The position numbers and the translations under genes are program-made. Under the pieces are notes generated by a model. The model was given only the letters and a program-made list of their open reading frames with translations. It had not been told where the DNA came from and ran no database searches. This document shows positions 1 through 9,300 of a stretch of DNA of 64,000 bases, piece after piece. Source of the DNA: Alphaproteobacteria bacterium (GTDB lineage Bacteria; Pseudomonadota; Alphaproteobacteria; JAJFFI01); the NCBI GenBank assembly GCA_030066595.1, contig JASJBI010000018.1, positions 1 to 64,000 on the forward strand, read 5' to 3'. Positions within the stretch are counted from its first letter, which is position 1, and each line of letters begins with the position of its first letter.

Positions 1-4
1 AGCG

Positions 5-1189
5 CTATAGGTGCAGGCCCGCCGGCCCGTTGTCAAGGGCGGCCGCCGGCCGGGCCGCCTCCCCGGCCCCGACGGGCCATGTCTTGCGGATCCAGCCGCC
101 GCCGAGCACCCGCGTGCCGTCATAGACCACGCAGGCCTGGCCGGGCGCCACGCCGAATTGCGGGTCTCGGAGCGCCACCTCTGCCCGCCCGCCGGATTGC
201 AGACGCACCCGTGCCGGCACCGCCGCCTGGGCCGAGCGCAGCTTGACCGCGGCCTCGACGTCCTGAGCCATGGAGGCCTCGACTGCGAGCCAGTTGACCT
301 CGCCGAGCAGCACCCGGTCCACAGCCAGCGCTTCCCTCGGCCCGACCACGACCCGGCGCTCTTCGGGCTCGAGCCGGACCACATAGAGCGGGCGCTTGTC
401 GCTGCCGTGGCGGCCGCCCACGTCCAGCCCCCGGCGCTGGCCCACCGTGAAGCCGACGATGCCGGCGTGCCGGCCCAGCACGGTGCCGTCCAGATGCACG
501 ATCTCGCCGGGCTCGTGCGCCTCGGGCCTGAGCTTGCGGACCACGTCCGCATAGTTGCCGTTGGGCACGAAACAGATGTCCTGGCTGTCGGGCTTGGCCG
601 CGACCGGCAGCGCGAAGCGCTTGGCCAGCGCCCGGGTCTCGCGCTTGTCGAGGCCGCCCAGGGGAAACCTGAGAAAGTCCAACTGTTCCGGCGTGGTGGC
701 GAACAGGAAGTAGCTCTGGTCGCGGGAGATGTCCCTGGCCCGGTGCAGCTCGGGGCCGTTCGGGCCCGGGACCCGGCGCACATAGTGGCCGGTGGCGAGC
801 GCCTGCGCGTCCAGCTCCCGCGCCGCCGTCAACAGATCCCGGAACTTGACCGTCTGGTTGCAACGGATGCAGGGGATCGGGGTCTCGCCGCGCAAATAGG
901 CGTCGGCGAAGTCGTCGATCACGCTCTCCCGGAAGCGGGACTCGTAGTCCAGCACGTAGTGCGGCATGCCGATGGTCGCGGCCACGCGGCGGGCGTCGTG
1001 GATGTCCTGGCCGGCGCAGCAGGCGCCCTTGCGGCCGACCGCGGCGCCGTGGTCGTAGAGCTGGAGCGTGATGCCCACGACATCGAAGCCGGCCTCGGCC
1101 AGGAGCGCGGCCGTGACCGAGCTGTCCACGCCGCCGGACATGGCGACCACCACCCGGCTGCCGGGCGCGATATCGAAATCCCTCGTCAT
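5..1189 (-). CDS. mnmA: tRNA-specific 2-thiouridylase MnmA
   Basis: MnmA (TrmU) adenylates and then thiolates U34 in the wobble position of Lys, Glu and Gln tRNAs in the cytoplasm, taking sulfur from a cysteine-desulfurase relay. The 394-residue product has the PP-loop SGGVDSS near residue 19 and the paired catalytic cysteines: one in [10 protein letters not shown] about a quarter of the way in, and one in DSQDICFV near the middle. Length and motif order are normal for the family; the C-terminal half is the expected beta-barrel region. The start is an ATG followed by a short lead-in to the PP-loop. It stands alone, separated by a palindromic repeat from the next leftward gene. A cysteine desulfurase at 7336-8463 could supply its sulfur, but that link is inferred. 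Confidence 0.96.
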   Translation of the reverse strand: MTRDFDIAPGSRVVVAMSGGVDSSVTAALLAEAGFDVVGITLQLYDHGAAVGRKGACCAGQDIHDARRVAATIGMPHYVLDYESRFRESVIDDFADAYLRGETPIPCIRCNQTVKFRDLLTAARELDAQALATGHYVRRVPGPNGPELHRARDISRDQSYFLFATTPEQLDFLRFPLGGLDKRETRALAKRFALPVAAKPDSQDICFVPNGNYADVVRKLRPEAHEPGEIVHLDGTVLGRHAGIVGFTVGQRRGLDVGGRHGSDKRPLYVVRLEPEERRVVVGPREALAVDRVLLGEVNWLAVEASMAQDVEAAVKLRSAQAAVPARVRLQSGGRAEVALRDPQFGVAPGQACVVYDGTRVLGGGWIRKTWPVGAGEAARPAAALDNGPAGLHL

Positions 1190-1260
1190 GCCGCGAAATA
1201 TAGGGACGGGCCCCTGCCGGGTCTAGCAGGCTACTCAAAGGCTTCCGAGAGTTCGCCTGA

Positions 1261-1445
1261 CCTCACCCTTCGTCCCTCGACAAGCTCGGGATGAGGAAGC
1301 TCAGGATGAGGTCAAACCTTCAAATGCGCACCTTCACACCGAGCACTTCATCCTGAGGAGCCGCCTTCTCCTTCGAGACGGCCCTTCATCAGGCCTCCTC
1401 AGGATGAAGGCGGCGTCTCGAAGGACGAAATGCGAGGGTGAGCGT
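1261..1445. repeat. Compound intergenic palindromic repeat
   Basis: This intergenic stretch is built from nested and interleaved inverted repeats. CTTCATCCTGAGGAG (1346-1360) pairs with its exact complement at 1395-1409. CCTTCGAGACG (1370-1380) pairs with its complement at 1414-1424. The outer ends near 1262 and 1430-1443 also mirror each other (CTCACCCT / AGGGTGAG). The two main arms interleave (A-B-A'-B') rather than nest. Similar TCAGGATGAGG-type palindromes are widespread intergenic repeats in alphaproteobacteria. I see no coding capacity. Confidence 0.7.
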
Positions 1446-1467
1446 GAACGGTGTTCCAGCCACCTGA

Positions 1468-2868
1468 CTACCTGCGCCCCGCCAGGACCTCGCGGAACCG
1501 GCGCAAGGGCGCGTGGTCGTACATCAGGCCGACGGGCACACTGAAATGCCCCCGCGGCCAGATGAACCGGTTGGCCTCGGGGATGCCCCAGTCCTCGACG
1601 ATCTTGAGGCCGCTGTCATAGGGGGTGACGTCGTCATAGCGCCCGAGCACCGTGACGATCGCCTCGGGCGGCACCACCGGCGGCCTGTCCGCCGGATCCA
1701 GGAGCGGCAGATAGCGAGCCAACAGGTCCGGCGTCCAGCCCTGCGCCTCGGTCGCGGCGACCATGCCCCAGGTCCGCGCCAGTGCGCCGCGCAGCACCGC
1801 GTCCTGGTGCTTGCCGCAATGGGTGATCAAGAGGGCCGCGTCCGGCTGCAGGTGGGCCGGCCAGTGCCGCGCCTTGTCGCAGATCAGCTGGGAGAGCAGC
1901 GCGCCCAGGCTGGAGCCGCCGACGGCGACGGGGCCCTTGCTGTGGGCCCGGCACCAGTCCATCAGCACGGCCCACTCCTTGACCTCCGCATGGAACAGAT
2001 CGAGCGCGCCCTGAGGCGGGGTGGCGATGAACTGTTCGCCGCCATAACGGCCATCCGGCACCCGGCGGCCGTGCCAAGGCGCCTCGGGCCGGACCACGCG
2101 GATGCCCATGGCGACCATGGCGGCGACCTCGTCCACCAGCCCGTGCCAGTGATCGAACTCGACGCAGACCCCGTGGCCGAAGATCAGGGTCGGCGGATCC
2201 TTCGCATCCTCGGGCTCGTAGACGCGCGCCACCACCTGGTCGCCCATGCGCGCCGACGGCGAGGCGAAGCGCAGCCAGTAGTTCACCCCGATCGGCGCGG
2301 GGAACGGCTTGGATTGGTCGATCGGCGGCATCTGAGCAGGCGCCGCAAAGGCGCCGGCAGGGTCGTCCGCGGCGGCACCGTAAAGCACTTCCACCTGGTC
2401 GGGCGCCGGCACCGCCCAGCGCACATAGGGCACCTGGCGCCGCGCGCCGATGAAGGCGAAATGGCGGCGCATGGCGTTATAGGCGGTGCGCCGGTCGAGC
2501 CGGCCCGCCTCGATCGCGGCCAAGCGCTCGGGCGCCAGCCCGTCCGAGCCGAAAAAGGCCTCCTGCCAGGCGGCTTCGCCGGCGCTGACCTCCGCGCGCC
2601 GGTTTTCGAACCGGGCGAGCACGGCCTCCAGCCGTGCATACTGGGCCGGCATCGGCTCCATCGGGATCTCTGCGAAGAAGCGGTCCGGATCGCCATCGGC
2701 CGCGCGGGCCGCCGCCCACATCCTGGATAGGGGGAAGAACCAGCGCTCCAAGACCCACAACGCGGCCCGGTCCCACCAGGGGCGCGCCACCAGTCCGCCG
2801 ATGGGCGAGCGCAGCCAGAAGGCGAACAGGTCCTCGGCATGACGCCGGACCGGAGCTTCCCAGTTCAC
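1468..2868 (-). CDS. Alpha/beta-hydrolase family protein
   Basis: The 466-residue product is predicted to be a serine hydrolase. The last ~250 residues carry an alpha/beta-hydrolase core: an oxyanion-hole-like FGHGVCVEFDHW near 230-241, the nucleophile elbow GGSSLG with Ser320, an acid candidate in GRYDD (Asp412/413), and His441 in RGHFSVP. The first ~190 residues are a helical, Trp-rich extension I do not recognise. The start is taken as GTG at 2868: it overlaps the stop of the upstream acyltransferase as GTGA, which implies translational coupling. The same frame stays open much further upstream, but only as an overlap inside the acyltransferase gene. A lipid or acyl-ester substrate is plausible from the operon partner, but it is inference. 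Confidence 0.8.
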   Translation of the reverse strand: MNWEAPVRRHAEDLFAFWLRSPIGGLVARPWWDRAALWVLERWFFPLSRMWAAARAADGDPDRFFAEIPMEPMPAQYARLEAVLARFENRRAEVSAGEAAWQEAFFGSDGLAPERLAAIEAGRLDRRTAYNAMRRHFAFIGARRQVPYVRWAVPAPDQVEVLYGAAADDPAGAFAAPAQMPPIDQSKPFPAPIGVNYWLRFASPSARMGDQVVARVYEPEDAKDPPTLIFGHGVCVEFDHWHGLVDEVAAMVAMGIRVVRPEAPWHGRRVPDGRYGGEQFIATPPQGALDLFHAEVKEWAVLMDWCRAHSKGPVAVGGSSLGALLSQLICDKARHWPAHLQPDAALLITHCGKHQDAVLRGALARTWGMVAATEAQGWTPDLLARYLPLLDPADRPPVVPPEAIVTVLGRYDDVTPYDSGLKIVEDWGIPEANRFIWPRGHFSVPVGLMYDHAPLRRFREVLAGRR

Positions 2869-4298
2869 TGGGCCGCCATCCTCTCGGGCGCAGGGATCAG
2901 ATGCGCGATGGAATTCACATAGCGCCGCAGCAGCGGCACGTCCTCCGGATTGGCGGCATAGCCCGCCTCTCCCCGGACAATCAGGCCGCGCTGGCAGAGG
3001 CTGTCGAAGGCTTTGTCGAGGGCCGCCGCCCGCTCCGCCTCGGGAATGGGCATCTGGGCGCCGGCTCCGATCAGCTCGTCGGCCAGCGCTCCGGCGCGCC
3101 GCTTGAGCGCGTCCGCCTCGCGGGCTTCGCCCGGGGCCTCGAGCAGGGCCGCGGCGATCAGCGGGACGGGCAGGACCGGCATGACCCGGGAAATCTCGTC
3201 CATCAGCTCGCGAGCCAGCCGGTCGATCCGCTCGAAGCGCGCTGCGCGATCGAGTTTGCGCAGATCGACGCGATGCCGCTTCAGCCACGCCTTCAGGGAG
3301 ATCGGCTTGCCGAAACTGGCGCTCGCGTTGCCGAAGCCGACCCAGCGGGCGGTCACGGCGCGCCAGAGCTCGCGAAGCACGAACCGCAGGCTCGATCCCA
3401 GCACGAACCTCCCACCGCGGCCGCGGTAGTCCGTCTCCTGGTTTTCCACCAAGGTGCGTTCCTCGACGATCCGGTCGAAGTTGACCGCCACGGGCATGAA
3501 CAGGATGTCGCGCGCGCCCTTGGGATCGAAGGTCTTGGTGATGTAGCCGAGCAGGCCGAGCTTGGGCGCCTGCAGGCGCCCGTCGCGGCTCAGCTTGCCT
3601 TCCGGGAACATGGCGTGCGGCACCCCGCCCTCCGTCGCCATCTGGACATAGCGCTCCAGCACCTTGCGGTACACCGGGTCGCTGGTGTCCCGGCGCACGA
3701 TATAGGCGCCGGCAAAGCGCAGCACTTGGCTGAACGGCCAGATCCGGGCCCATTCGCCGGCCCCGTAGGACAGGGCAGCGCTGCCCGAGGCCAGATAGGT
3801 GACGAGGAAATAGTCCATGTTGCTGCGGTGGTTCATGAAGAACACGACGTCCGTGTCGGCATCGACCTTAGCCGGGAGTTGCGCATCCAGATAGCCCATG
3901 CGCACCCGATAGAACAGGCGGAAGAATCGACGGGCAAGCCGGAAGCCGATGCGGAAATAGAACCACGGGTTAAAGGCTGGCACCATCTCCCGGGCATAGG
4001 TCACGACCTCGGCCATGACGCCGTCCCGCGGCACGCTGCGCTCGGCCGCGGCGGCGGCGACGACCTCCATGACCTCGGGATCGTAGACGAGCCGGTCAAC
4101 CAGGACCTGGCGCTTGGTCAGCTGAAAGGTGGGGATCTCGAGCCGCAGGCGGCTGTTCACCTCGGTGATGACCCGGTTGACCCGCCGGCGCAGGAACCAG
4201 CGCGCGCCCGGCAGCACGAAATGGTTGACGAGCGTCACCGCGGCCAGCAGGCCGACCAGGACCAAGAGCCATACCGGAACCGCGACGGTCCCCTCCAT
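2865..4298 (-). CDS. PlsB/PlsC-like 1-acylglycerol-phosphate acyltransferase family protein
   Basis: This is a membrane-anchored acyltransferase of the glycerolphosphate acyltransferase superfamily, likely acylating a lysophospholipid or glycerol-3-phosphate at the inner membrane. A hydrophobic helix spans roughly residues 8-28. The catalytic HX4D motif is NHRSNMD (His157, Asp162), and the substrate motif FPEG is at 231-234 followed by KLSRDG. At 477 residues it is longer than PlsC (about 250) and shorter than PlsB (about 800), matching the PlsB-like uncharacterised group. The start was chosen because GGAGGAAAGG sits just before the ATG; an upstream in-frame start lacks this. It is coupled to the hydrolase downstream. 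The exact substrate is not readable from sequence. Confidence 0.85.
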   Translation of the reverse strand: MEGTVAVPVWLLVLVGLLAAVTLVNHFVLPGARWFLRRRVNRVITEVNSRLRLEIPTFQLTKRQVLVDRLVYDPEVMEVVAAAAAERSVPRDGVMAEVVTYAREMVPAFNPWFYFRIGFRLARRFFRLFYRVRMGYLDAQLPAKVDADTDVVFFMNHRSNMDYFLVTYLASGSAALSYGAGEWARIWPFSQVLRFAGAYIVRRDTSDPVYRKVLERYVQMATEGGVPHAMFPEGKLSRDGRLQAPKLGLLGYITKTFDPKGARDILFMPVAVNFDRIVEERTLVENQETDYRGRGGRFVLGSSLRFVLRELWRAVTARWVGFGNASASFGKPISLKAWLKRHRVDLRKLDRAARFERIDRLARELMDEISRVMPVLPVPLIAAALLEAPGEAREADALKRRAGALADELIGAGAQMPIPEAERAAALDKAFDSLCQRGLIVRGEAGYAANPEDVPLLRRYVNSIAHLIPAPERMAAQ

Positions 4299-4662
4299 TG
4301 CCTTTCCTCCCCGACGAAAGACTAGCACGGGCAGACCGACGGCGCAGGCGGATCGCGACCATGGTTAACCGCGTTCACTGGGACCCGGCCGGTCTGTCAG
4401 TCTTGACAGTTCCGGCTCGCTCAGGCGGCTGTTACCGTGAGTCTCAAGAGGCTGGAGGCGGCCCAGGCTCTTCCTGTCTCTTTCGGCGCGTGGTCCGGGA
4501 TTCGGGCGCAGGCTCGCCTTGGATGCGCGCGGAGCGATTGGGTGCATAGACCAATGCGGCACGAGTGGGGTCGGCGATGGCTCAGGGGCATTCCTCTGGT
4601 TGCCACTCCGCCGGCGTCGCTCTTGGCGACATAGGCGAAGCAGAAACTGCGGGGACGGGGCA
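4299..4662. other. Divergent intergenic region, no gene seen
   Basis: This ~360 bp lies between the leftward acyltransferase operon and the rightward MgtC-like gene and should hold both promoters. I find no convincing open frame with a ribosome binding site and no recognised riboswitch. A small hairpin, GTCGC-TCTTG-GCGAC, lies about 45 bp before the MgtC-like start. Confidence 0.5.
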
Positions 4663-6219
4663 ATGGCGCAGGACCAACTCCTGGAACTCTTCATAGAGTT
4701 TGGGCTGGCGGGGGCGCTGGGCTTCGTGATCGGCCTGGAACGGGCCATGGGCGCCCGCGATGGGACCAACGCGGGCCTGCGCGATTTCGTTCTCTTTGCG
4801 CTGATCGGCGCGATCAGCGCCTTTGTCGCCAACCAGTTCGAAAACTCCTGGCTGATCGGCGCAGGCTTCCTCGCCGTCGTCGCCCTGCTCCTGATCGCGT
4901 ATCTGGCCGACCGGGCACGGAACGTCGAGGATGCCGGCATCACCACGGAAGCCGCCGCCATCGTCACCTTCTTCCTGGGCGTGTTGACGATACAGGGCTT
5001 CTACGCCCTTTCGATCGCGCTGGGGATCGTACTGCTCACCGTCCTTTCGCAGAAGCGGGCGCTCACGCGCTTCAGCTCTCAGATCCAGACCTTCGAGCTC
5101 CAAGCGACGGTCAAGTTCCTGATCATCACCTTCATCATCCTGCCCGTCCTGCCGACCCGGTCCATGGACAACGTCCTGACCTATTCGATCGGCGAGGTCG
5201 CCTCTTTCGAGCAGACCACGGGCGAGCTCGCCTTCGTTCCCGCTGAGAACCAGGTCTTCCAGGTCGACACCAGCCTGAACCTGTACGGGGACGGCGGCTA
5301 TCTCGGGGTGCTTGAGGTCACGAGCGCGACCGACGCCGGTGTGTCCGGCCGTTTCACGGCCGACGGGAACCAGCAGGTCGCCGCGGGGAACCAGCTCTCC
5401 ACCTCCTTGGCGCCGATGTTCGTCATGCACATGCTCGCCGCGCTCAAGCCATTCAAAGTGTGGCTGATCGTGGTGCTGGTCTCCTTCATCAGCTTCATCG
5501 GCTACATCCTGGTCAAGATCCTCGGCAGTGGCGCCGGGATCGGACTGACCGGACTGATCGGGGGCCTCGCCTCGAGCACCGTCACGACCCTGAGCTTTGC
5601 CAGGCGCAGCAAGGAATTGCCGGCGTGGAACCAGCTCTTCGCGGTCGCCATCCTGCTGGCGTCATCGATCATGTTCCCGCGGCTGTTGATCCAGATCGGC
5701 GTGTTTAATCAGGCGCTGATGCGCAACATGGCCCTGCCGATCCTGGTCACCGGGGCTGTCGGTTTCATCATGGCCGGCCTGTTCCTCATACGCTCGAAGA
5801 AAGCGCATGAGGAGGGCCCCGAAGGCGGCCAGGAGATGAACCTGGACAATCCCTTCAGCTTGAAGTCCGCACTCACCTTCGGCCTGGTTTTCGCCGCGAT
5901 CTTGATGGTGACGCGCCTCGCTATCACCTACCTGGGCGAAGCGTGGCTTCCCGTGGTCGCGATCGTCAGCGGCCTGACGGACGCCGATGCCATTGCCTTC
6001 TCTCTGAGCGACGCCCAGAGGTCCGGGCTGATCTCGCTCGACTGGGCCAGCTTCAACGTCGTCCTGGGCGCTCTCGCCAACACCTACATGAAGCTGTTCC
6101 TTGCGTTCTCCTTGGGCGACAGGGGGCTCTTCAAGCATCTCTTGCTGTCGTTCATGGTCATGGGCGCGGCCGGCATCATCACCATGCTGCTCTACTATGA
6201 CCTGGGAAGTATGACCTGA
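4663..6219 (+). CDS. MgtC/SapB N-terminal plus DUF4010 integral membrane protein
   Basis: This is a 518-residue polytopic inner-membrane protein. The N-terminal ~135 residues match the MgtC/SapB pattern (ALGFVIGLERAMGAR followed by GLRDFVLFALIGA). The C-terminal half matches DUF4010, with GYILVKILG, the signature TGLIGGLASSTVTTLSFARRS, and a final block containing GLTDADAIAFSL. About eleven hydrophobic segments are visible. An unusual feature is a ~90-residue hydrophilic, beta-rich insert (about residues 168-258) between the membrane segment ending FIILPVLP and the MFVMHML segment. The start is the ATG after GGGGACGGGGCA. The function of such fused proteins is not established; MgtC relatives act in magnesium homeostasis or virulence, and a transport role here is only a guess. 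Confidence 0.85.
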   Translation: MAQDQLLELFIEFGLAGALGFVIGLERAMGARDGTNAGLRDFVLFALIGAISAFVANQFENSWLIGAGFLAVVALLLIAYLADRARNVEDAGITTEAAAIVTFFLGVLTIQGFYALSIALGIVLLTVLSQKRALTRFSSQIQTFELQATVKFLIITFIILPVLPTRSMDNVLTYSIGEVASFEQTTGELAFVPAENQVFQVDTSLNLYGDGGYLGVLEVTSATDAGVSGRFTADGNQQVAAGNQLSTSLAPMFVMHMLAALKPFKVWLIVVLVSFISFIGYILVKILGSGAGIGLTGLIGGLASSTVTTLSFARRSKELPAWNQLFAVAILLASSIMFPRLLIQIGVFNQALMRNMALPILVTGAVGFIMAGLFLIRSKKAHEEGPEGGQEMNLDNPFSLKSALTFGLVFAAILMVTRLAITYLGEAWLPVVAIVSGLTDADAIAFSLSDAQRSGLISLDWASFNVVLGALANTYMKLFLAFSLGDRGLFKHLLLSFMVMGAAGIITMLLYYDLGSMT

Positions 6220-6307
6220 GCGGCCTCACCGCCGAGCGCGGGAACGGCCAGGCGATCGATCGGCCGCGTTCGGAGTCGGAGATTCGCGGCGGGACAGCCC
6301 CGGCCGG

Positions 6308-6994
6308 TCAGCCGAGCGCCCGATCGGCCGCGTCCAGGCCCATCTGCCAGAAATCCGCTTCCAGCCGGGTCGCCTGCTCGAAGGTCGCGGCCAGTGAGGG
6401 AAACCGGGCCTCGCTGCCGCGCGTTGACCAGAGCCGGTCGAGCTGCGCCACCGCGCCCCGCACCACCTCCTGGTATTCGGCGCCGGCATACATCTCGATC
6501 CAAGCCGTGTAGGGGTTGTTGCCGGCGGCGGTCTCGGGATCGGCCGCCAGGCGGGCGCCGATCTCGCCATAGCCGATCACGCAGGGGGCGAGCGCCACGT
6601 GCAGATCGAGCACGTCCCCCGCCAAGCCGCGTTCCAGCACATAGCGGGTGTAGGCCATGGTCTCGCTCGCTTCGGGCAGCGCCCGCATGTCCGCTTCGCT
6701 GAGCCCCCAGCCCCTACAGAAGTCGACATGCAGTTTCATCTCCACGTCCAAAAGCGCGGTGGCCGTCTCGGCCGCCTGGCGCATGTCGTCCAGGGTCTCG
6801 CTCTTGTAGACCGCCAGGCCCCAGGCCCGGGCGAAGTGGATCAGAAACAGATAGTCCTGACCGAGATAGTGCCGGAACGCCGCCTCCGACAGCGAGCCGT
6901 CGGCGATCCGTCGCACGAATTCATGCGCCACGTAGCGCTGCCAGTCGTCCCGGCAGCTCTCCTTGAGGCGTTCGAACAGGGACGGCCCGGCCAT
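6308..6994 (-). CDS. tenA: TenA-family thiaminase/aminopyrimidine aminohydrolase
   Basis: The 228-residue all-helical protein belongs to the TenA/THI-4 family, which hydrolyses 4-amino-5-aminomethyl-2-methylpyrimidine for thiamine salvage. The catalytic cysteine is visible in APCVIGYGEIG (Cys138), with an active-site acid candidate in HYLGQDYLF (Asp47) and aromatic residues lining the pocket (YGEIG, NPYTAWIEMY). Length is normal. Its ATG overlaps the ferredoxin stop by one base (TGATG), so it is translationally coupled to the last gene of a sulfur/Fe-S run. Thiamine thiazole synthesis also draws sulfur from a cysteine desulfurase, which may explain the grouping, but that is inference. Confidence 0.88.
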   Translation of the reverse strand: MAGPSLFERLKESCRDDWQRYVAHEFVRRIADGSLSEAAFRHYLGQDYLFLIHFARAWGLAVYKSETLDDMRQAAETATALLDVEMKLHVDFCRGWGLSEADMRALPEASETMAYTRYVLERGLAGDVLDLHVALAPCVIGYGEIGARLAADPETAAGNNPYTAWIEMYAGAEYQEVVRGAVAQLDRLWSTRGSEARFPSLAATFEQATRLEADFWQMGLDAADRALG

Positions 6995-7326
6995 CAGATT
7001 TCCCGCAGATCGAGCACGTCGTCCGGCAGGCGCACGGCCAGACCGTCGAGCGCCTCGGTCAGGACGACCTGGCAGCCGAGCCGCGAGGTCGGCGTGATGC
7101 CGAGGGCCAGATCCAACATGCTCATCTCCGCCTCGCTGGGCGGATCGAGCCGGTCGTAGAAGGCCGCGTCCACGATCACGTGACAGGTGGCGCAGGCCAT
7201 GCACGCTTCGCAGGCGCCTTCGATGTCGATGCCGTTGTCATGGGCGATGTCCAGGATGGACTTTCCGGAGGCCGCCTCGACCTCCCGGCGCACGCCGTCC
7301 GCCGCCTCGAAAATCATCCGGGGCAT
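6994..7326 (-). CDS. fdx: 2Fe-2S ferredoxin, adrenodoxin/ISC type
   Basis: This 110-residue electron carrier has the adrenodoxin-type cluster pattern: Cys39, Cys45, Cys48 and Cys85 (C-X5-C-X2-C-X36-C). An extra Cys42 lies inside the loop (CEACMACATC). Length and the LGCQVVLTEALDGL region fit the ISC ferredoxin that gives electrons to Fe-S cluster assembly; this type also serves in other short electron chains. The gene starts 9 bp after the cysteine desulfurase stop and overlaps tenA, so the genes form one transcription unit. There is no iscU, hscA or hscB beside it, so membership in a full ISC system cannot be claimed. Confidence 0.92.
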   Translation of the reverse strand: MPRMIFEAADGVRREVEAASGKSILDIAHDNGIDIEGACEACMACATCHVIVDAAFYDRLDPPSEAEMSMLDLALGITPTSRLGCQVVLTEALDGLAVRLPDDVLDLREI

Positions 7327-7335
7327 GGCGATGGC

Positions 7336-8463
7336 TCAGGCGGCCGCGGACGGGCGGCGCGCCCGCGCGCGCAACGGCCGCCACGCGTCGAGGAACCGGT
7401 CAACGTCGGACGGTTGGCTGGCCCAGCCGAGGCTCACCCGGATCGCGCAGCGTGCGAGCGCCGGCTCGATGCCCATGGCGCCCAGCACATGCGACGGCGC
7501 GACCTTGCCGGACGAGCACGCGGCACCTGCGCTCACCGCCACCCCGGCCAGGTCCAGGCTCATGACCTGGGTCTCGGCCGACATGCCCGGCAACGCCACG
7601 CAGGTGGTGTTCGGCAGGCGCGCCCGCTCGCGGCCAAAGATCACCGCGTCCGGCGCGCTCTCGGCAATGCCCGCCTCCAGCCGGTCCCTAAGCGCGGCGA
7701 TGCGGCCCTGCTCCTCGAGGCTGGAACTGGCCAGCTGGGCGGCGACGCCGAAGCCGGCGATGCCTGGCACGTTCTCCGTGCCGGCGCGCCGGCCCCGCTC
7801 CTGCCCGCCGCCCCGGATCTGCGGACTGAGCGCCACCTCATCCGCGACGATCAGGGCGCCGACCCCTTGCGGTCCGCCGAGCTTGTGCGCGGACAGCGTC
7901 ACGAGATCCACGCCCAGCGCCGCCATGTCGACGGGGATCCGGCCCGCGGCCTGAACCGCGTCGCAATGCACCAGCGCGCCATGCGCCTTGGCAATGGCGG
8001 CCGCTTCCAAGACCGGCTGGATGACGCCCGTCTCGTTGTTGGCCGCCATCAGGCTCAGCAAGGCAGGGGCGCCGTCTTCGGCGAGCCTGGCCTCCAGCGC
8101 AGACAGATCGACGACCCCGCTGGGTTCGACCGGTACGATCTCGGCCTCTGGCGCCGCCCGCAGAACCGAATCGTGCTCGATGGCCGAGATCAGGACGCGA
8201 CCGCGGCCCGCGCCTTTCAGCGCCAGAGTGTTGGCCTCGGTTCCGCTGCCGGTGAAGACCACTTGGGCGCTTGCGGCGCCGACCAGGGCGGCGACCGTCT
8301 CGCGCGCCTGCTCGACCACGTGACGGGCCGCGCGGCCCGCCGCGTGCACCGAAGACGGATTTCCCCCCTCGGCCATGGCGCGCGCCGCCGCTTCGACGAC
8401 GCCCGGACGGACGGGCGCGGTCGCGTTGTAGTCGAGATAGGCGATGTCGGTTGTCTGCTTCAT
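7336..8463 (-). CDS. Cysteine desulfurase (NifS/IscS family)
   Basis: This pyridoxal-phosphate enzyme moves sulfur from cysteine to an active-site persulfide for Fe-S clusters, thio-tRNA or cofactors. The 375-residue product begins with the family hallmark YLDYNATAPVRP. The PLP lysine lies in SAHKLGGPQG (Lys194), the PLP-stacking His in IEHDSV (His97), and the catalytic cysteine in SAGAACSSGK (Cys316). The short loop around the cysteine is group-I-like (NifS/IscS). Start: the ATG at 8463 gives the usual N-terminus, while an upstream GTG would add 20 residues lacking family character. It follows cysE by 75 bp, so cysteine supply and use are linked. Confidence 0.9.
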   Translation of the reverse strand: MKQTTDIAYLDYNATAPVRPGVVEAAARAMAEGGNPSSVHAAGRAARHVVEQARETVAALVGAASAQVVFTGSGTEANTLALKGAGRGRVLISAIEHDSVLRAAPEAEIVPVEPSGVVDLSALEARLAEDGAPALLSLMAANNETGVIQPVLEAAAIAKAHGALVHCDAVQAAGRIPVDMAALGVDLVTLSAHKLGGPQGVGALIVADEVALSPQIRGGGQERGRRAGTENVPGIAGFGVAAQLASSSLEEQGRIAALRDRLEAGIAESAPDAVIFGRERARLPNTTCVALPGMSAETQVMSLDLAGVAVSAGAACSSGKVAPSHVLGAMGIEPALARCAIRVSLGWASQPSDVDRFLDAWRPLRARARRPSAAA

Positions 8464-8538
8464 CTCAGGCACAAGAGCCCCGGGCAGTGCCGCGTCGGCC
8501 CGCGCTTGGCCCGCCTCCCTCACATGCGCACGGGATGG

Positions 8539-9300
8539 TCAGCTGCCGCCGGCCGACTTCTTCACGGTCACCACGGTGGCCGCGGCCTTCTGGCCCTGGT
8601 CCTTACGGGCTTCGGCCAACTCCTGCTCCAACTCCTCGACCCGGCCCATCAGGCCCTCGACCTGCCCGCGCAGGCTGTCGAGAGCGCGCACCATGGGGTC
8701 GGGCAGATCGCCGTCCGGCATGCCGTAGGCCCTGAACTGGCGCCGCTCGGGCTTCTTCTTCGCCTCCGAAGCAACGATCCGGGCGGGGATGCCGACCACA
8801 GTGACGCCCGGCGGGACATCCTGGACGACGACGGCGTTGGCGCCCACGCTGGATCCCTCGCCCACGACCACCGGCCCCAGCACCTGCGCGCCGGACCCGA
8901 CGATGACGCCGTTCTCGAGCGTCGGATGCCGCTTGTGGCCGACCTGCGCCTTCGAATCAACCGACGGCGCAATGCCGCCCAGGGTCACGCCGTGGTACAA
9001 GGTGACGTCGTCACCGATCTCCGACATCTCGCCGATCACAACGCCCATGCCATGGTCGATGAACAGACGCCGGCCGATGGTCGCGCCGGGGTGGATCTCG
9101 ATGCCGGTCAGGAAGCGCCCGAGATGGGACAGCCAGCGGCCAAGATGCCGCCAGTTCCTGACCCAGAACCAGTGCGCCAGGCGGTAGAACATGACCGCGT
9201 GAAAGCTGGGATAGCTCAAGACGACGTCGATCCGGGAGCGAGCCGCCGGATCGCGCGCCATCATGGAGTCGATTTCCTCGACGATTCTCTTGAAAAACAT
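8539..9300 (-). CDS. cysE: Serine O-acetyltransferase CysE (short type)
   Basis: CysE acetylates L-serine with acetyl-CoA to make O-acetylserine, the committed step of cysteine synthesis. The 253-residue product has the short N-terminal helical region, then left-handed beta-helix hexapeptide repeats from about residue 65 ([19 protein letters not shown]). The catalytic His is in [12 protein letters not shown], and there is a second conserved stretch [10 protein letters not shown]. The C-terminus adds a ~50-residue predicted coiled coil ([19 protein letters not shown]) and a lysine-rich tail beyond the usual end. It heads the leftward run cysE-cysteine desulfurase-fdx-tenA. Confidence 0.93.
   Translation of the reverse strand: MFFKRIVEEIDSMMARDPAARSRIDVVLSYPSFHAVMFYRLAHWFWVRNWRHLGRWLSHLGRFLTGIEIHPGATIGRRLFIDHGMGVVIGEMSEIGDDVTLYHGVTLGGIAPSVDSKAQVGHKRHPTLENGVIVGSGAQVLGPVVVGEGSSVGANAVVVQDVPPGVTVVGIPARIVASEAKKKPERRQFRAYGMPDGDLPDPMVRALDSLRGQVEGLMGRVEELEQELAEARKDQGQKAAATVVTVKKSAGGS

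Noticed and set aside
1468..3753. A 761-residue version of the alpha/beta-hydrolase extending upstream
   Set aside because: The extra N-terminal part runs out of frame inside the acyltransferase gene and has shadow composition; the GTGA overlap gives a natural start at 2868.
4330..4662. Magnesium or manganese riboswitch upstream of the MgtC-like gene
   Set aside because: I could not match conserved cores of known metal riboswitches; only a small hairpin is visible.
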